Both the position numbers and the translations under genes were made by a program. The notes below the pieces were generated by a model. The model searched no databases. It was not told the origin of the DNA and saw nothing but the letters and a program-made list of their open reading frames with translations. A stretch of DNA of 64,000 bases from CAAGNP01 sp964611185 (GTDB lineage Bacteria > Bacteroidota > Bacteroidia > Bacteroidales > UBA932): contig CAZSXE010000004.1 in assembly GCA_964611185.1 (NCBI GenBank), positions 1 to 64,000 on the forward strand, read 5' to 3'. Each line of letters begins with the position of its first letter. The first letter of the stretch is position 1. Positions 32,722-40,628 of the stretch are shown here, piece after piece.

Positions 32722-34302
32722 ATGAAGAAAATATTATTAATTATACTCTTATCTCTGATGGCTTTGGGGATGATGGCCCAAAATGGAAATAATGTTTCGG
32801 GGCAGATTACAAAATTCGGGCAAACACTCTATTATATAAATAACTATTATCTTGATACGGTCAATTTTAAGACAATTGTGGATAAGGCAATTATTGCTGC
32901 TATCGGGGAGCTTGATCCACATTCTTCTTTTATATCGTCTGATGATGTAAAAGCGATGAACGAACCTCTTGAGGGAGAATTTGAAGGGATTGGTGTCGAG
33001 TTTGCAATAATCCACGATACTTTAACTGTACAAGCTCCGGTATTTGGGGGGCCATCGGAGAAAGTGGGAATATTGACAGGCGATAAAATTGTCTCTGTTA
33101 ATGGAGAGAATATTGCAGGTATCTCTTTAACTAATGAAATGGTTTTCAAATATTTACGAGGAGCTAAAGGGACAAAGGTGGATCTCGGGATAGTTCGCAA
33201 GGAGGAGAGAAAATTATTAATTTTCACAGTGGTGAGGGACAAAATACCATTGAATAGCGTAGATGCGGTATATCAGGTAGAACCAGGATATTTATATATA
33301 AAACTCAGCCGTTTTGCCTCTTCTTCTTACGATGAAATGATTCAAGCTATGGCGAGCGTTAAAGGGGCTATAAAAGGGATAATTCTCGATTTGAGAGGTA
33401 ATTCAGGGGGCTATCTCTATTCTGCAATCAAGATTGCAAATGAATTTCTTGATAAAAACAATATGATTGTCTATACCCAGGGGAGAACTGTACCCGATAT
33501 GAAAGAGCTTGCTGACGGGAATGGGAAATATAAAAGAGGGCCTCTTGTACTCCTTGTTGATGAAAATTCGGCATCTGCAAGTGAAATAGTGTCAGGAGCT
33601 GTCCAAGACTGGGATAGAGGAATTATAATAGGAAGACGCACTTTCGGAAAGGGGCTTGTTCAACAAGCTATGCCTCTGAGTGACGGCTCGCAGCTGAGGC
33701 TTACAATTGCGAAATATCACACCCCTTCCGGTAGAGTAATCCAGTCCCCTTATAAAAATGGAAAATCTCAAGAATATTATCTTGATTTTTATAAGAGATA
33801 TGCTCACGGGGAGTCTTTCAGCAAGGACAGTATCCATTTTCCCGATTCTCTCAAATATAAAACATTGCGTTTGAAAAGGACTGTTTTTGGCGGAGGAGGG
33901 ATTATGCCGGATATATTTGTCCCTGCCGACACCTCATATTATTCTGATTATTACGCCTCGCTTCTGAGACGGGGTGTCGTGATAGAGTATATGAATGATC
34001 AGATAGATAAAAACAGAAAAGTATGGAGTGTGTATTCTTCTTTTGAAAAATTTGATAAACATTTCATTATTACAGATGATATGTTTAACGGTTTGGTCGA
34101 TGCGGCAAAGAAAAAAGGGATTGAGCCTGATGAAGCTCAAATCGCTATTTCAAAAAATGTATTAAAAATATATATGAAAGCATTAGTAGCGAGTTCAATA
34201 GTCGGTAGAGATGCTTTCTACAGGATTTTACACAAATATGATGATCCTGTATTCATTAAAACAATGGAAGTATTAAAAAACTGGGAGAAGTATGGATTTT
34301 AA
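32722..34302 (+). CDS. S41 family C-terminal processing protease (CtpA/Prc-like)
   Basis: A 526-residue exported serine protease. The signal peptide ends near residue 20 (GMMAQ). A PDZ domain (about 75-160: GIGVEFAIIHDTLTV, GGPSEKVGILTGDKIVSVNGENI) precedes the S41 core with LRGNSGGYLYSAIKIANEFL. The nucleophile Ser285 lies in ENSASASEI and the general-base Lys in RRTFGKGLVQQAM. Such proteases trim C-termini of envelope proteins. The gene has its own -7 element after the rpsA terminator, and its end overlaps the next gene by 11 bases. Confidence 0.95.
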   Translation: MKKILLIILLSLMALGMMAQNGNNVSGQITKFGQTLYYINNYYLDTVNFKTIVDKAIIAAIGELDPHSSFISSDDVKAMNEPLEGEFEGIGVEFAIIHDTLTVQAPVFGGPSEKVGILTGDKIVSVNGENIAGISLTNEMVFKYLRGAKGTKVDLGIVRKEERKLLIFTVVRDKIPLNSVDAVYQVEPGYLYIKLSRFASSSYDEMIQAMASVKGAIKGIILDLRGNSGGYLYSAIKIANEFLDKNNMIVYTQGRTVPDMKELADGNGKYKRGPLVLLVDENSASASEIVSGAVQDWDRGIIIGRRTFGKGLVQQAMPLSDGSQLRLTIAKYHTPSGRVIQSPYKNGKSQEYYLDFYKRYAHGESFSKDSIHFPDSLKYKTLRLKRTVFGGGGIMPDIFVPADTSYYSDYYASLLRRGVVIEYMNDQIDKNRKVWSVYSSFEKFDKHFIITDDMFNGLVDAAKKKGIEPDEAQIAISKNVLKIYMKALVASSIVGRDAFYRILHKYDDPVFIKTMEVLKNWEKYGF

Positions 34303-35341
34303 AAAAACAGTAATATCGTTATTATTAATAAGTGTGTTGTCGTGTAGCGGGATTAACACTCTTTTTTCACAAAGCAGAGGAGAAACGAGGCAGTATAAGT
34401 CTGCTGTTTCTAAAGGAGATATGAAAGGGTACGAGAAGTTTTTAAAAAAATATCCCAATTCTGTTTATGCTCCCAAAATCAATCATATTATAGACTCTGT
34501 AAATTTTTCAAAAGTTAATAAGAGTGATATTTCTTCCTGTCTCTCATTCATCTGTACATACCCGGATTCTCATTATTGCGCAGAGCTTGATGATATTATT
34601 GAATCATCTGTTCTTAGAGACAGATATATTCAAAATGATAAACAGCTTGATAAATGCAGATTAATAGAGCCTTTGACAAGCGTTAGAATAGGGGATAGAG
34701 GGTACTATTATTACATTTATGAAAATTATGGTGAAAAATACCCCGATATGCTTGAGTATGTGGCCGCTTTACTTGATAAGGAGAGCGGTACTTCTTATTA
34801 TGCAATGTTCTCTGGGAAGAAAAAACCCTCTTCAAATATGATAGGATATATCATTGAGGGTGAAATAATGGATGAGGAGACTAACAGGCAGTTTAAAACA
34901 CCTGAGATGACCTATTTGCTGAACATCCTCACTCATAAAGATTTCTTAGTCCCTATTTCCAAAGGGGATATTATTACTGATCAGGCTATAGAATGGTGGC
35001 TGGAGAATAATAAGAAAAGAGCGAGGAAATTGAATTTCGGAATTCTCTTAGAAGAAAGCTCTATTGTGGATAAATTCAAAACGATGGCAGAGTTTGAGAA
35101 AAATAAAGTGTATAAAGTCGCCTTATTTGATATTAGAGGCTATACAGTAATATGTGCTCAAAAATCTTCTTCTGAATATATTCTTGTGTGGTGTGAGCCT
35201 GTTTGTAAAAATACTGATAAAGATTTATTACTTAATACCATTTACTTTGAAAGCACTAATTCTTTGGTCCTTTATTATTATAAGGGAAAAACTACTTTCA
35301 AGGTAAGGGTTAACCTTGCAAATAAAGAGGTAAGATATTGA
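34292..35341 (+). CDS. Exported protein of unknown function with an N-terminal repeat-like helical segment
   Basis: I do not recognise the family of this 349-residue protein. The N-terminus (MDFKKTVISLLLISVLSCSG) is a signal peptide and may include a lipobox at LSC (Cys18). Residues 35-100 contain YKSAVSKGDMKGYEKFLKKYPNSVYA and a second similar CLSFICTYPDSHYCAELDDII, a TPR-like helix pattern with a Y/F-P-D/N-S turn. The rest is mixed, with many aromatic residues. The start overlaps the end of the S41 protease gene by 11 bases, so coupled expression and a role with that protease are plausible but unproven. Confidence 0.7.
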   Translation: MDFKKTVISLLLISVLSCSGINTLFSQSRGETRQYKSAVSKGDMKGYEKFLKKYPNSVYAPKINHIIDSVNFSKVNKSDISSCLSFICTYPDSHYCAELDDIIESSVLRDRYIQNDKQLDKCRLIEPLTSVRIGDRGYYYYIYENYGEKYPDMLEYVAALLDKESGTSYYAMFSGKKKPSSNMIGYIIEGEIMDEETNRQFKTPEMTYLLNILTHKDFLVPISKGDIITDQAIEWWLENNKKRARKLNFGILLEESSIVDKFKTMAEFEKNKVYKVALFDIRGYTVICAQKSSSEYILVWCEPVCKNTDKDLLLNTIYFESTNSLVLYYYKGKTTFKVRVNLANKEVRY

Positions 35342-35346
35342 TTTCT

Positions 35347-35829
35347 CTACTTAGTATTCAAATTATCGAAAATAAAAGGCATGAGTGAGCGTATTCCATC
35401 AAATACTTGAATGGTGGCATTACTCCCTATTATTATCTTGATAGGCTTTTTAGATAAAATCTCGTATTCTGCCATGACTTGCCGGCATGCTCCGCAGGGA
35501 TATGTCAGTGATGAAAGCATATCTGATCCTGAGACAGCAGTTATGGCAATGGCTTCGATGTTTTCTGTAGGGTAATTGGCGTGAGCAGCAAACATGGCTG
35601 TCCTTTCTGCGCACAAGCCTGAGGGATATGCGGAATTTTCCTGATTAGCTCCCAAAACTATTTTACCATTTGTAAGTCTTACGGCTGCTCCTACATGAAA
35701 ATTTGAGTATGGAGCGTATGAACCTTTAGTGGCGGAAATTGCTTTATTTAAAAGGAGTGCATCTTCTTCAGGGAGTTCATTGATGGATTTATATTCAAGA
35801 TAATGTATGGAAATACTCTTTTTATTCAT
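35347..35829 (-). CDS. cdd: Cytidine deaminase
   Basis: This 160-residue cytosolic zinc enzyme deaminates cytidine and deoxycytidine to the uridine forms in pyrimidine salvage. The zinc site is complete: CAERTAMF (Cys ligand and catalytic Glu) and PCGACRQVMAE (two Cys ligands). The upstream SNFHVGAAV and GANQENSAYPSGLCAE blocks bind the nucleoside. Its homotetrameric form is the size expected. It is divergent from the glucosaminidase gene with opposed -7 elements, and convergent (5 bp between stops) with the unknown exported protein. Confidence 0.96.
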   Translation of the reverse strand: MNKKSISIHYLEYKSINELPEEDALLLNKAISATKGSYAPYSNFHVGAAVRLTNGKIVLGANQENSAYPSGLCAERTAMFAAHANYPTENIEAIAITAVSGSDMLSSLTYPCGACRQVMAEYEILSKKPIKIIIGSNATIQVFDGIRSLMPFIFDNLNTK

Positions 35830-35849
35830 GATATATGGATTATTGCAGA

Positions 35850-35857
35850 CAAATGTA
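35850..35857 (-). promoter_or_regulatory. -7 element (TACATTTG) of cdd
   Basis: The reverse complement is TACATTTG, 20 nt upstream of the start codon. It faces the + strand element at 35871. Confidence 0.5.
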
Positions 35858-35870
35858 ATAAAACTTTTAG

Positions 35871-35878
35871 TATTTTTG
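35871..35878 (+). promoter_or_regulatory. -7 element (TATTTTTG) of the glucosaminidase-LysM gene
   Basis: TATTTTTG lies 20 nt upstream of the ATG at 35899. Confidence 0.45.
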
Positions 35879-35898
35879 TATGAATAATTAATAACTTT

Positions 35899-36888
35899 AT
35901 GGATAATAAAAGGCTCAAATTCTTCTTTAGTACTTTTTTGATGATATGTTTGTTTTCTACAACTGCTTTATGGGCACAAGAAAAAATGACACGTCAGCAG
36001 TATATAGATAAGTATAAGGATATTGCCCTTGAGCAGATGAAATCGCACGGTATTCCCGCAAGTATTACTTTGGCACAAGGGTGCCTCGAATCGGGGGATG
36101 GTAACTCTCCATTAGCTAAGGAGGCGAATAACCATTTTGGAATAAAGTGTCATAATGACTGGAAAGGGCCATCCATGCGTTTGGATGATGATCAGAAAGA
36201 TGAATGTTTTAGAAAATATAAAAAAGCAAGTGACTCTTATGATGATCATGGAGATTTTCTCAGGGGTAGGGATCGTTATTCTTCTCTTTTTGATTTAAAA
36301 ATCACCGATTATAAAGGATGGGCTTATGGATTGAAAAAAGCAGGGTATGCTACAAATCCTCAATATGCTCAGATGCTTATTAAGATAATCGAGGACTATG
36401 GACTGTATAAATATGATTCTGAATTAGCTGGAAAGGCTCTTAAGGAAAAAGGGTTACTTCCTCCAAGCCCTGCTCAGCTTGAGGCTCTGATTCGGCTGAA
36501 ACCTGCTAAACATTCTCCTCTTTACAAGTATTCTTTGAACCGTACTCTATATGTTCAAAATAATGTTGCTTATGTAATTGCTAACGAGGGAGATACCTAT
36601 AAGTCAATAGGAGAGGAGTATAATCTGTTCCCTCGCGAAATTTTAAGATTTAATGATGTTAAAAATGATTGTTCTCTATCTTCAGGTACTATCGTATATA
36701 TTCAAAAGAAAAAATGTCGCGCTAAGCGACACCTTGATGTTCATATAGCAGAGGATGGAGATACATATTATGCTATATCACAGCGATATGCTGTCCGTTT
36801 GAGTAAGATTCTAAAATATAATAAAGTCAAATCCTCAGATTCTCCCAAAGAGGGTGATGCCATTTATTTAAGAAGTTCAAAATATTAA
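35899..36888 (+). CDS. GH73-type N-acetylglucosaminidase with two LysM repeats
   Basis: This exported peptidoglycan hydrolase has 329 residues. The signal peptide ends at about residue 27 (ALWAQ). The glucosaminidase domain (about 35-175) shows PASITLAQGCLESGDGNSPLAKEANNHFGIKC, where the Glu of CLESG is the expected catalytic acid. A WAYGLKKAGYATNPQYAQMLIKIIEDY segment closes it. Two LysM modules follow (about 215-265 and 280-327: NEGDTYKSIGEEYNL and EDGDTYYAISQRYAV), which bind the glycan. It lies 8 bp before mltG, so two wall-cutting enzymes are expressed together. Confidence 0.93.
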   Translation: MDNKRLKFFFSTFLMICLFSTTALWAQEKMTRQQYIDKYKDIALEQMKSHGIPASITLAQGCLESGDGNSPLAKEANNHFGIKCHNDWKGPSMRLDDDQKDECFRKYKKASDSYDDHGDFLRGRDRYSSLFDLKITDYKGWAYGLKKAGYATNPQYAQMLIKIIEDYGLYKYDSELAGKALKEKGLLPPSPAQLEALIRLKPAKHSPLYKYSLNRTLYVQNNVAYVIANEGDTYKSIGEEYNLFPREILRFNDVKNDCSLSSGTIVYIQKKKCRAKRHLDVHIAEDGDTYYAISQRYAVRLSKILKYNKVKSSDSPKEGDAIYLRSSKY

Positions 36889-36896
36889 TACGGTTT

Positions 36897-37940
36897 ATGA
36901 ATAAAAAAAATAAAAAAATATTATTGGGTTTTGCCATTATTGTAATATGCTCAATTATAGGCTATTTTGGCGTTTATTATATAAAGTATAAGATGCCCAA
37001 TGTAAAGAACGAGACAATATTAAAAGTCTATGGCAGCTATACTTATAACCAATTTTTAGATACATTGGAAAAAAGTGGAGCCGTAAATCACTGGAATTTA
37101 TTTAAAAGAGCTTCCGAAGATAGAAGTTTGAAGAATTATCTTAAACCTGGAAGATATCTTTTAAAAAAGGGGATGAGTAATCAGTATCTTATAAGAATGT
37201 TTGCAAACGGATGGCAAACTCCTGTCAATATGACTTTCAAGGGATATGTTAGAAGACTTGATAATCTTGCTTATGTCTTCTCAAAGTGGTTTGAGGCTGA
37301 TTCTGCCTCTTTTTCAGGTGTTCTTAACGATTCTTTGTTGATAGATAGTCTCGGCTTTTCTAAAGAGACATTTATAGCGATGTTTATTCCCAATACTTAT
37401 GAAATATATTGGACAATTACCCCTAAAAATCTTGTTTTAAGATTTAACAAGGAGTATAAACATTTTTGGAATCAAGAGAGGCTATCTAAAGCTAAGGCTA
37501 TGAACTTCACTCCCGTGGAGGTAATTACTCTTGCTTCTATTGTCGCAGAGGAGACAAATTCAGCCGCTGAATGGCCTAAAATTGCGGGTGTTTATATGAA
37601 TCGTATTCGTAAGCATATTCCACTCCAGGCTTGTCCCACAGTAAAATATGTAGTTATTCAGGACGAACCTGATCTAAGACGGATTTTAAACAGACATTTG
37701 AGGGTGGACTCACCTTATAATACTTATAAGCATCGGGGATTGCCGCCCGGTCCCATTACCATCGCACCGGCTGCTGTAATTGATGCAGTTTTAAATTATG
37801 AAAAGAATGATTACCTCTACTTTTGCGCAAAATCAGAATTTGACGGAACCCATAATTTCTCTTCATCATATTCCCAGCATAAAAGATATTCGAGAGAGTA
37901 TAACAAAGCTTTTAAAGAGTGGGAGAGAAATAATAAATAA
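36897..37940 (+). CDS. mltG: Endolytic murein transglycosylase MltG
   Basis: MltG cuts nascent glycan strands at the membrane and so sets their length. The 347-residue protein begins with a basic tail and one membrane anchor (about 7-27). The YceG domain follows, with LKPGRYLLKKGMSNQYLIRMF, the catalytic Glu in SIVAEETNSAAEWPKIAGVYMNR, and SPYNTYKHRGLPPGPITIAPAAVIDAVLNYEKNDYLYFCA. The C-terminal FSSSYSQHKRYSREYNKAF is typical. It is second in a two-gene unit with the GH73-LysM protein and faces the SRP RNA gene 4 bp after its stop. Confidence 0.96.
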   Translation: MNKKNKKILLGFAIIVICSIIGYFGVYYIKYKMPNVKNETILKVYGSYTYNQFLDTLEKSGAVNHWNLFKRASEDRSLKNYLKPGRYLLKKGMSNQYLIRMFANGWQTPVNMTFKGYVRRLDNLAYVFSKWFEADSASFSGVLNDSLLIDSLGFSKETFIAMFIPNTYEIYWTITPKNLVLRFNKEYKHFWNQERLSKAKAMNFTPVEVITLASIVAEETNSAAEWPKIAGVYMNRIRKHIPLQACPTVKYVVIQDEPDLRRILNRHLRVDSPYNTYKHRGLPPGPITIAPAAVIDAVLNYEKNDYLYFCAKSEFDGTHNFSSSYSQHKRYSREYNKAFKEWERNNK

Positions 37941-37944
37941 AAAA

Positions 37945-38042
37945 GGGTAAGCTGAATACATCGCACCGCTACGACTACTGTACCTTTGCTATCTTCCGAT
38001 CCTGGAGGAGTTAAGTAGGAGCTGGTCGTGTATGACTTACCC
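37945..38042 (-). ncRNA. ffs: Signal recognition particle RNA (4.5S, small bacterial type)
   Basis: The reverse strand contains the SRP core hairpin with the tetraloop and asymmetric loop, CTCCTCCAGGATCGGAAG followed by ATAGCAAAGG. The terminal helix pairs GGGTAAG (38036-38042) with CTTACCC (37945-37951), and a T-run follows. The length of about 98 nt fits the short Alu-less form. A perfect promoter precedes it. It works with Ffh in cotranslational membrane targeting. Confidence 0.92.
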
Positions 38043-38047
38043 GGGGA

Positions 38048-38077
38048 CAAAGATACGATAAATTATTATTTTTCCAA
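38048..38077 (-). promoter_or_regulatory. Consensus promoter of the SRP RNA gene
   Basis: The reverse strand reads TTG (38077-38075), 19 nt, TATCTTTG (38055-38048). The element ends 5 nt before the first base of the RNA's closing helix, in agreement with the folded 5' end. Confidence 0.7.
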
Positions 38078-38079
38078 TT

Positions 38080-38751
38080 TTAAAAATTAATTATATCCTT
38101 ATATTCACCCATAATGACGATGCGATCATCTTTTAAAAAATCGAGTTTGCTATATGAATCTGATATCTTGTAACTGTAGTAATTAACTCCTAATGCATTG
38201 ATTTTCTGGTAGGAATGTTTGAGGCATATAAATTTTAGCTTTGTGTTTTTTTCAAAATCGGCAGCATCGTATGATTTGCCTACCAAATCTTCTGGTATCT
38301 CTCTTTCGATAATATAGTGATCGTCATCGATTTTATATGAGGAGATGAATCCTTTCAACTCCATTAATAGGGCAAATTGTCGCGAAACCACCTTTTCCGG
38401 AAAAAACACATTCTGAATCCCCAGCGATTTCAGTATGGCATACTGTGTGGAATCAGAGGCTCTTATGTATATTTTCCCCACTTTAAGATCTTTTACCACC
38501 GAATAAATGGTAAGACAAGCTCCGATATCTTTGTGGACTGAAATAAATATAGTGTCAATACCTTTTTGAGGTAGTATTTCCAATGAACTTTTATCCACTA
38601 TATTAAGGCATAATGCTGTGGAAATTTTTGATTTTATATTTTCAACTTTTTCCATGTCTTTATCAATCCCAATAACTTCGTTGCCAAGCTGTGAAAGTTC
38701 TTCTGCAAGGACTGATCCCATTTCTCCGAGACCGATGATAATATATTTCAT
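38080..38751 (-). CDS. TrkA/KtrA-type regulatory subunit of a K+ uptake system
   Basis: A 223-residue cytosolic RCK protein. The RCK_N Rossmann part (KYIIIGLGEMGSVLAEELSQLGNEVIGIDKD) binds NAD or ATP/ADP and is followed by the helix NIVDKSSLEILPQKGIDTIFISV. The C-terminal RCK_C part starts near residue 135 (SYKIDDDHYIIEREIPEDLVGKSY). A single RCK unit is the KtrA arrangement, while E. coli TrkA has two. It lies 19 bp downstream of the TrkH/KtrB-like channel gene on the same strand and would gate that channel. Confidence 0.93.
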   Translation of the reverse strand: MKYIIIGLGEMGSVLAEELSQLGNEVIGIDKDMEKVENIKSKISTALCLNIVDKSSLEILPQKGIDTIFISVHKDIGACLTIYSVVKDLKVGKIYIRASDSTQYAILKSLGIQNVFFPEKVVSRQFALLMELKGFISSYKIDDDHYIIEREIPEDLVGKSYDAADFEKNTKLKFICLKHSYQKINALGVNYYSYKISDSYSKLDFLKDDRIVIMGEYKDIINF

Positions 38752-38770
38752 AATAGATGTATTAATAAAA

Positions 38771-40570
38771 TTAACTTACAATAATATGCCCCTCCGGGTA
38801 GCGATAATAAGGGGTCTTTTTATGATGAATAAACGATGTGATAAATGTGATTATCCCTATTCTGCCGATGAACATTATCACAGTGATGATTACTTTTCCA
38901 ATATTTGACAATTCAGGGGTAACATTCATGCTCGATCCCACCGTACCTATGGCAGATACTACTTCAAACAAAAGCCTGTGCACTTGAATACCATCTTCTG
39001 TAAACATCAATAAAATACATCCTGCAAAAATGGTGAGAGTGGTTAGAAAAATGCTTGCAAATGCTCTCTGAACTGAAATTCTTGATATTTCTCTCTTATT
39101 TGATTCGAGCTTCCCCCTTTCTGTAAGAAGGGCGAGGGAGTTCTTTATCATCAAGTAGAATGAGGTCACCTTTATACCTCCTGCAGTGGATTGAGGCGCG
39201 CCTCCTATCCACATAAGGAGAATTATTACAATAAATGTAAGGGGGCTTAAAGACGATATGTCCTGGCTTGAGAAACCGGCAGTTCGGGGTAGGACGGCAT
39301 TAAAAAATGCTTGAGCTATCTTCTGAGATATGCTCAATCCATTAAGTATTCCGTTCCATTCAAAAATAAGAAAATATGCAGTAGAAAATAGAAGTAGAAT
39401 CGCTGTGACTTTTATGACAATGATAGAATTGAGATCCCACGAGTGCAATGTCTTTGTATAGTGTCTCTTTTTAATCATACAGATAGTGTCTTTTATTCTT
39501 GTGGAGATGATTTTAAACAAATTGGAATATATGGGAAAACCTATCCCGCCGAGAATAATAAGCGCTGATATGATATAGTAGAAATAATTGTTTTGTATGA
39601 GGTCGGGGGTACAAAGCCCTCCCGGCCATATAGAAAATCCGGCGTTGCAAAATGCAGATATTGAGTGGAAAACTGAAAAATATAATAATTCTCCTTTCGG
39701 AATTATTAATTGGTTCCTGAGGGTGAAATAGATAAAAATAGCACCTATGGCTTCAATGGCAAGAGTCGTATAGATCACCCTGTGCAACAACCCTGAGATA
39801 TTGGAGGAGTTACTTTCCATAATAAAATCCTTGATCATAAGTGTACTCCTGAACGGTATGGCACCCATTATGGAGAGGGCGAAAAAAGATGTAATGGTAA
39901 TAATGCCAAGTCCTCCAATCTGAATTAGAAACAGAACGATTATTTGACCGTATTGTGTAAAAACAACCGGAAAATCTACGGGGCACAGACCTGTAACGCA
40001 AGTGGCTGATGTACTGATGAAAAGGGCATCAATCAAGCTGAGAGAACCCTCTTCGTAGATGCAATTGGGAAAGGAGAGAAGGACTGTCCCGAGCATAATA
40101 ATGATAAAAAACGAAGATGAAAAAACGGCCATCGGGTTTATCAGCTTGGATATCAGTCTTGTTATGAAGTTGGAAATATATATTAGTGAACAGAAAAGGA
40201 CTATTATCGTAATGATGTGTGATATTGTAGTATAAGTAAAGCCAATGTCGATAAAATCGTAACTGTAGTTGATTTCAAGGGTTATAGCAATTAGTAATAT
40301 AAGAAATGAAAAGTATTTTCTGAATTTAAGATTTTCGGCAAGAATAAGGAATTTTATGATAAACAAAATGACTGAGCAGAAGAAAAATACATAAAGGATG
40401 ATTCTGAATAAGAAATAAAAATCTCCCACAGATGATAAAGATTCTCCGAAGCCGAAAATATATGCTCCGAGTATCAGTGCAAGCATGCTGAAGATAAAAG
40501 TAACCACATTTATCGCCCTCTCAACATAGCTTATTATTTTCAAATAAAGGTTACGATGAATACTATCCAT
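38771..40570 (-). CDS. TrkH/KtrB-type potassium channel subunit
   Basis: A 599-residue inner-membrane K+ uptake protein. After an extra N-terminal region of about five helices, the four pore-loop units can be followed: STSATCVTGLC, HSISAFCNAGFSIW, FNAVLPRTAGFSSQD and SAIGTVGSSMN. Each has the single-glycine filter expected of the SKT superfamily. The final domain (ITVIMFIGRIGIITFITSF) is standard. It probably forms a complex with the downstream RCK protein. The -7 element (40575-40582) ends 4 nt before the ATG, so the mRNA is likely leaderless. Confidence 0.94.
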   Translation of the reverse strand: MDSIHRNLYLKIISYVERAINVVTFIFSMLALILGAYIFGFGESLSSVGDFYFLFRIILYVFFFCSVILFIIKFLILAENLKFRKYFSFLILLIAITLEINYSYDFIDIGFTYTTISHIITIIVLFCSLIYISNFITRLISKLINPMAVFSSSFFIIIMLGTVLLSFPNCIYEEGSLSLIDALFISTSATCVTGLCPVDFPVVFTQYGQIIVLFLIQIGGLGIITITSFFALSIMGAIPFRSTLMIKDFIMESNSSNISGLLHRVIYTTLAIEAIGAIFIYFTLRNQLIIPKGELLYFSVFHSISAFCNAGFSIWPGGLCTPDLIQNNYFYYIISALIILGGIGFPIYSNLFKIISTRIKDTICMIKKRHYTKTLHSWDLNSIIVIKVTAILLLFSTAYFLIFEWNGILNGLSISQKIAQAFFNAVLPRTAGFSSQDISSLSPLTFIVIILLMWIGGAPQSTAGGIKVTSFYLMIKNSLALLTERGKLESNKREISRISVQRAFASIFLTTLTIFAGCILLMFTEDGIQVHRLLFEVVSAIGTVGSSMNVTPELSNIGKVIITVIMFIGRIGIITFITSFIHHKKTPYYRYPEGHIIVS

Positions 40571-40574
40571 AAAA

Positions 40575-40582
40575 CAAAAATA
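40575..40582 (-). promoter_or_regulatory. -7 element (TATTTTTG) of the K+ uptake operon
   Basis: The reverse complement is TATTTTTG, followed by only TTTT and the ATG. Transcription should start at or next to the start codon. Confidence 0.5.
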
Positions 40583-40603
40583 AGAAAAAAGACAAATATA
40601 TTT

Positions 40604-40611
40604 TAAATTTG
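40604..40611 (+). promoter_or_regulatory. -7 element (TAAATTTG) of mnmA
   Basis: TAAATTTG lies 17 nt before the ATG at 40629, opposed to the K+ operon promoter. Confidence 0.5.
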
Positions 40612-40628
40612 CAGATTAATATTTATTT

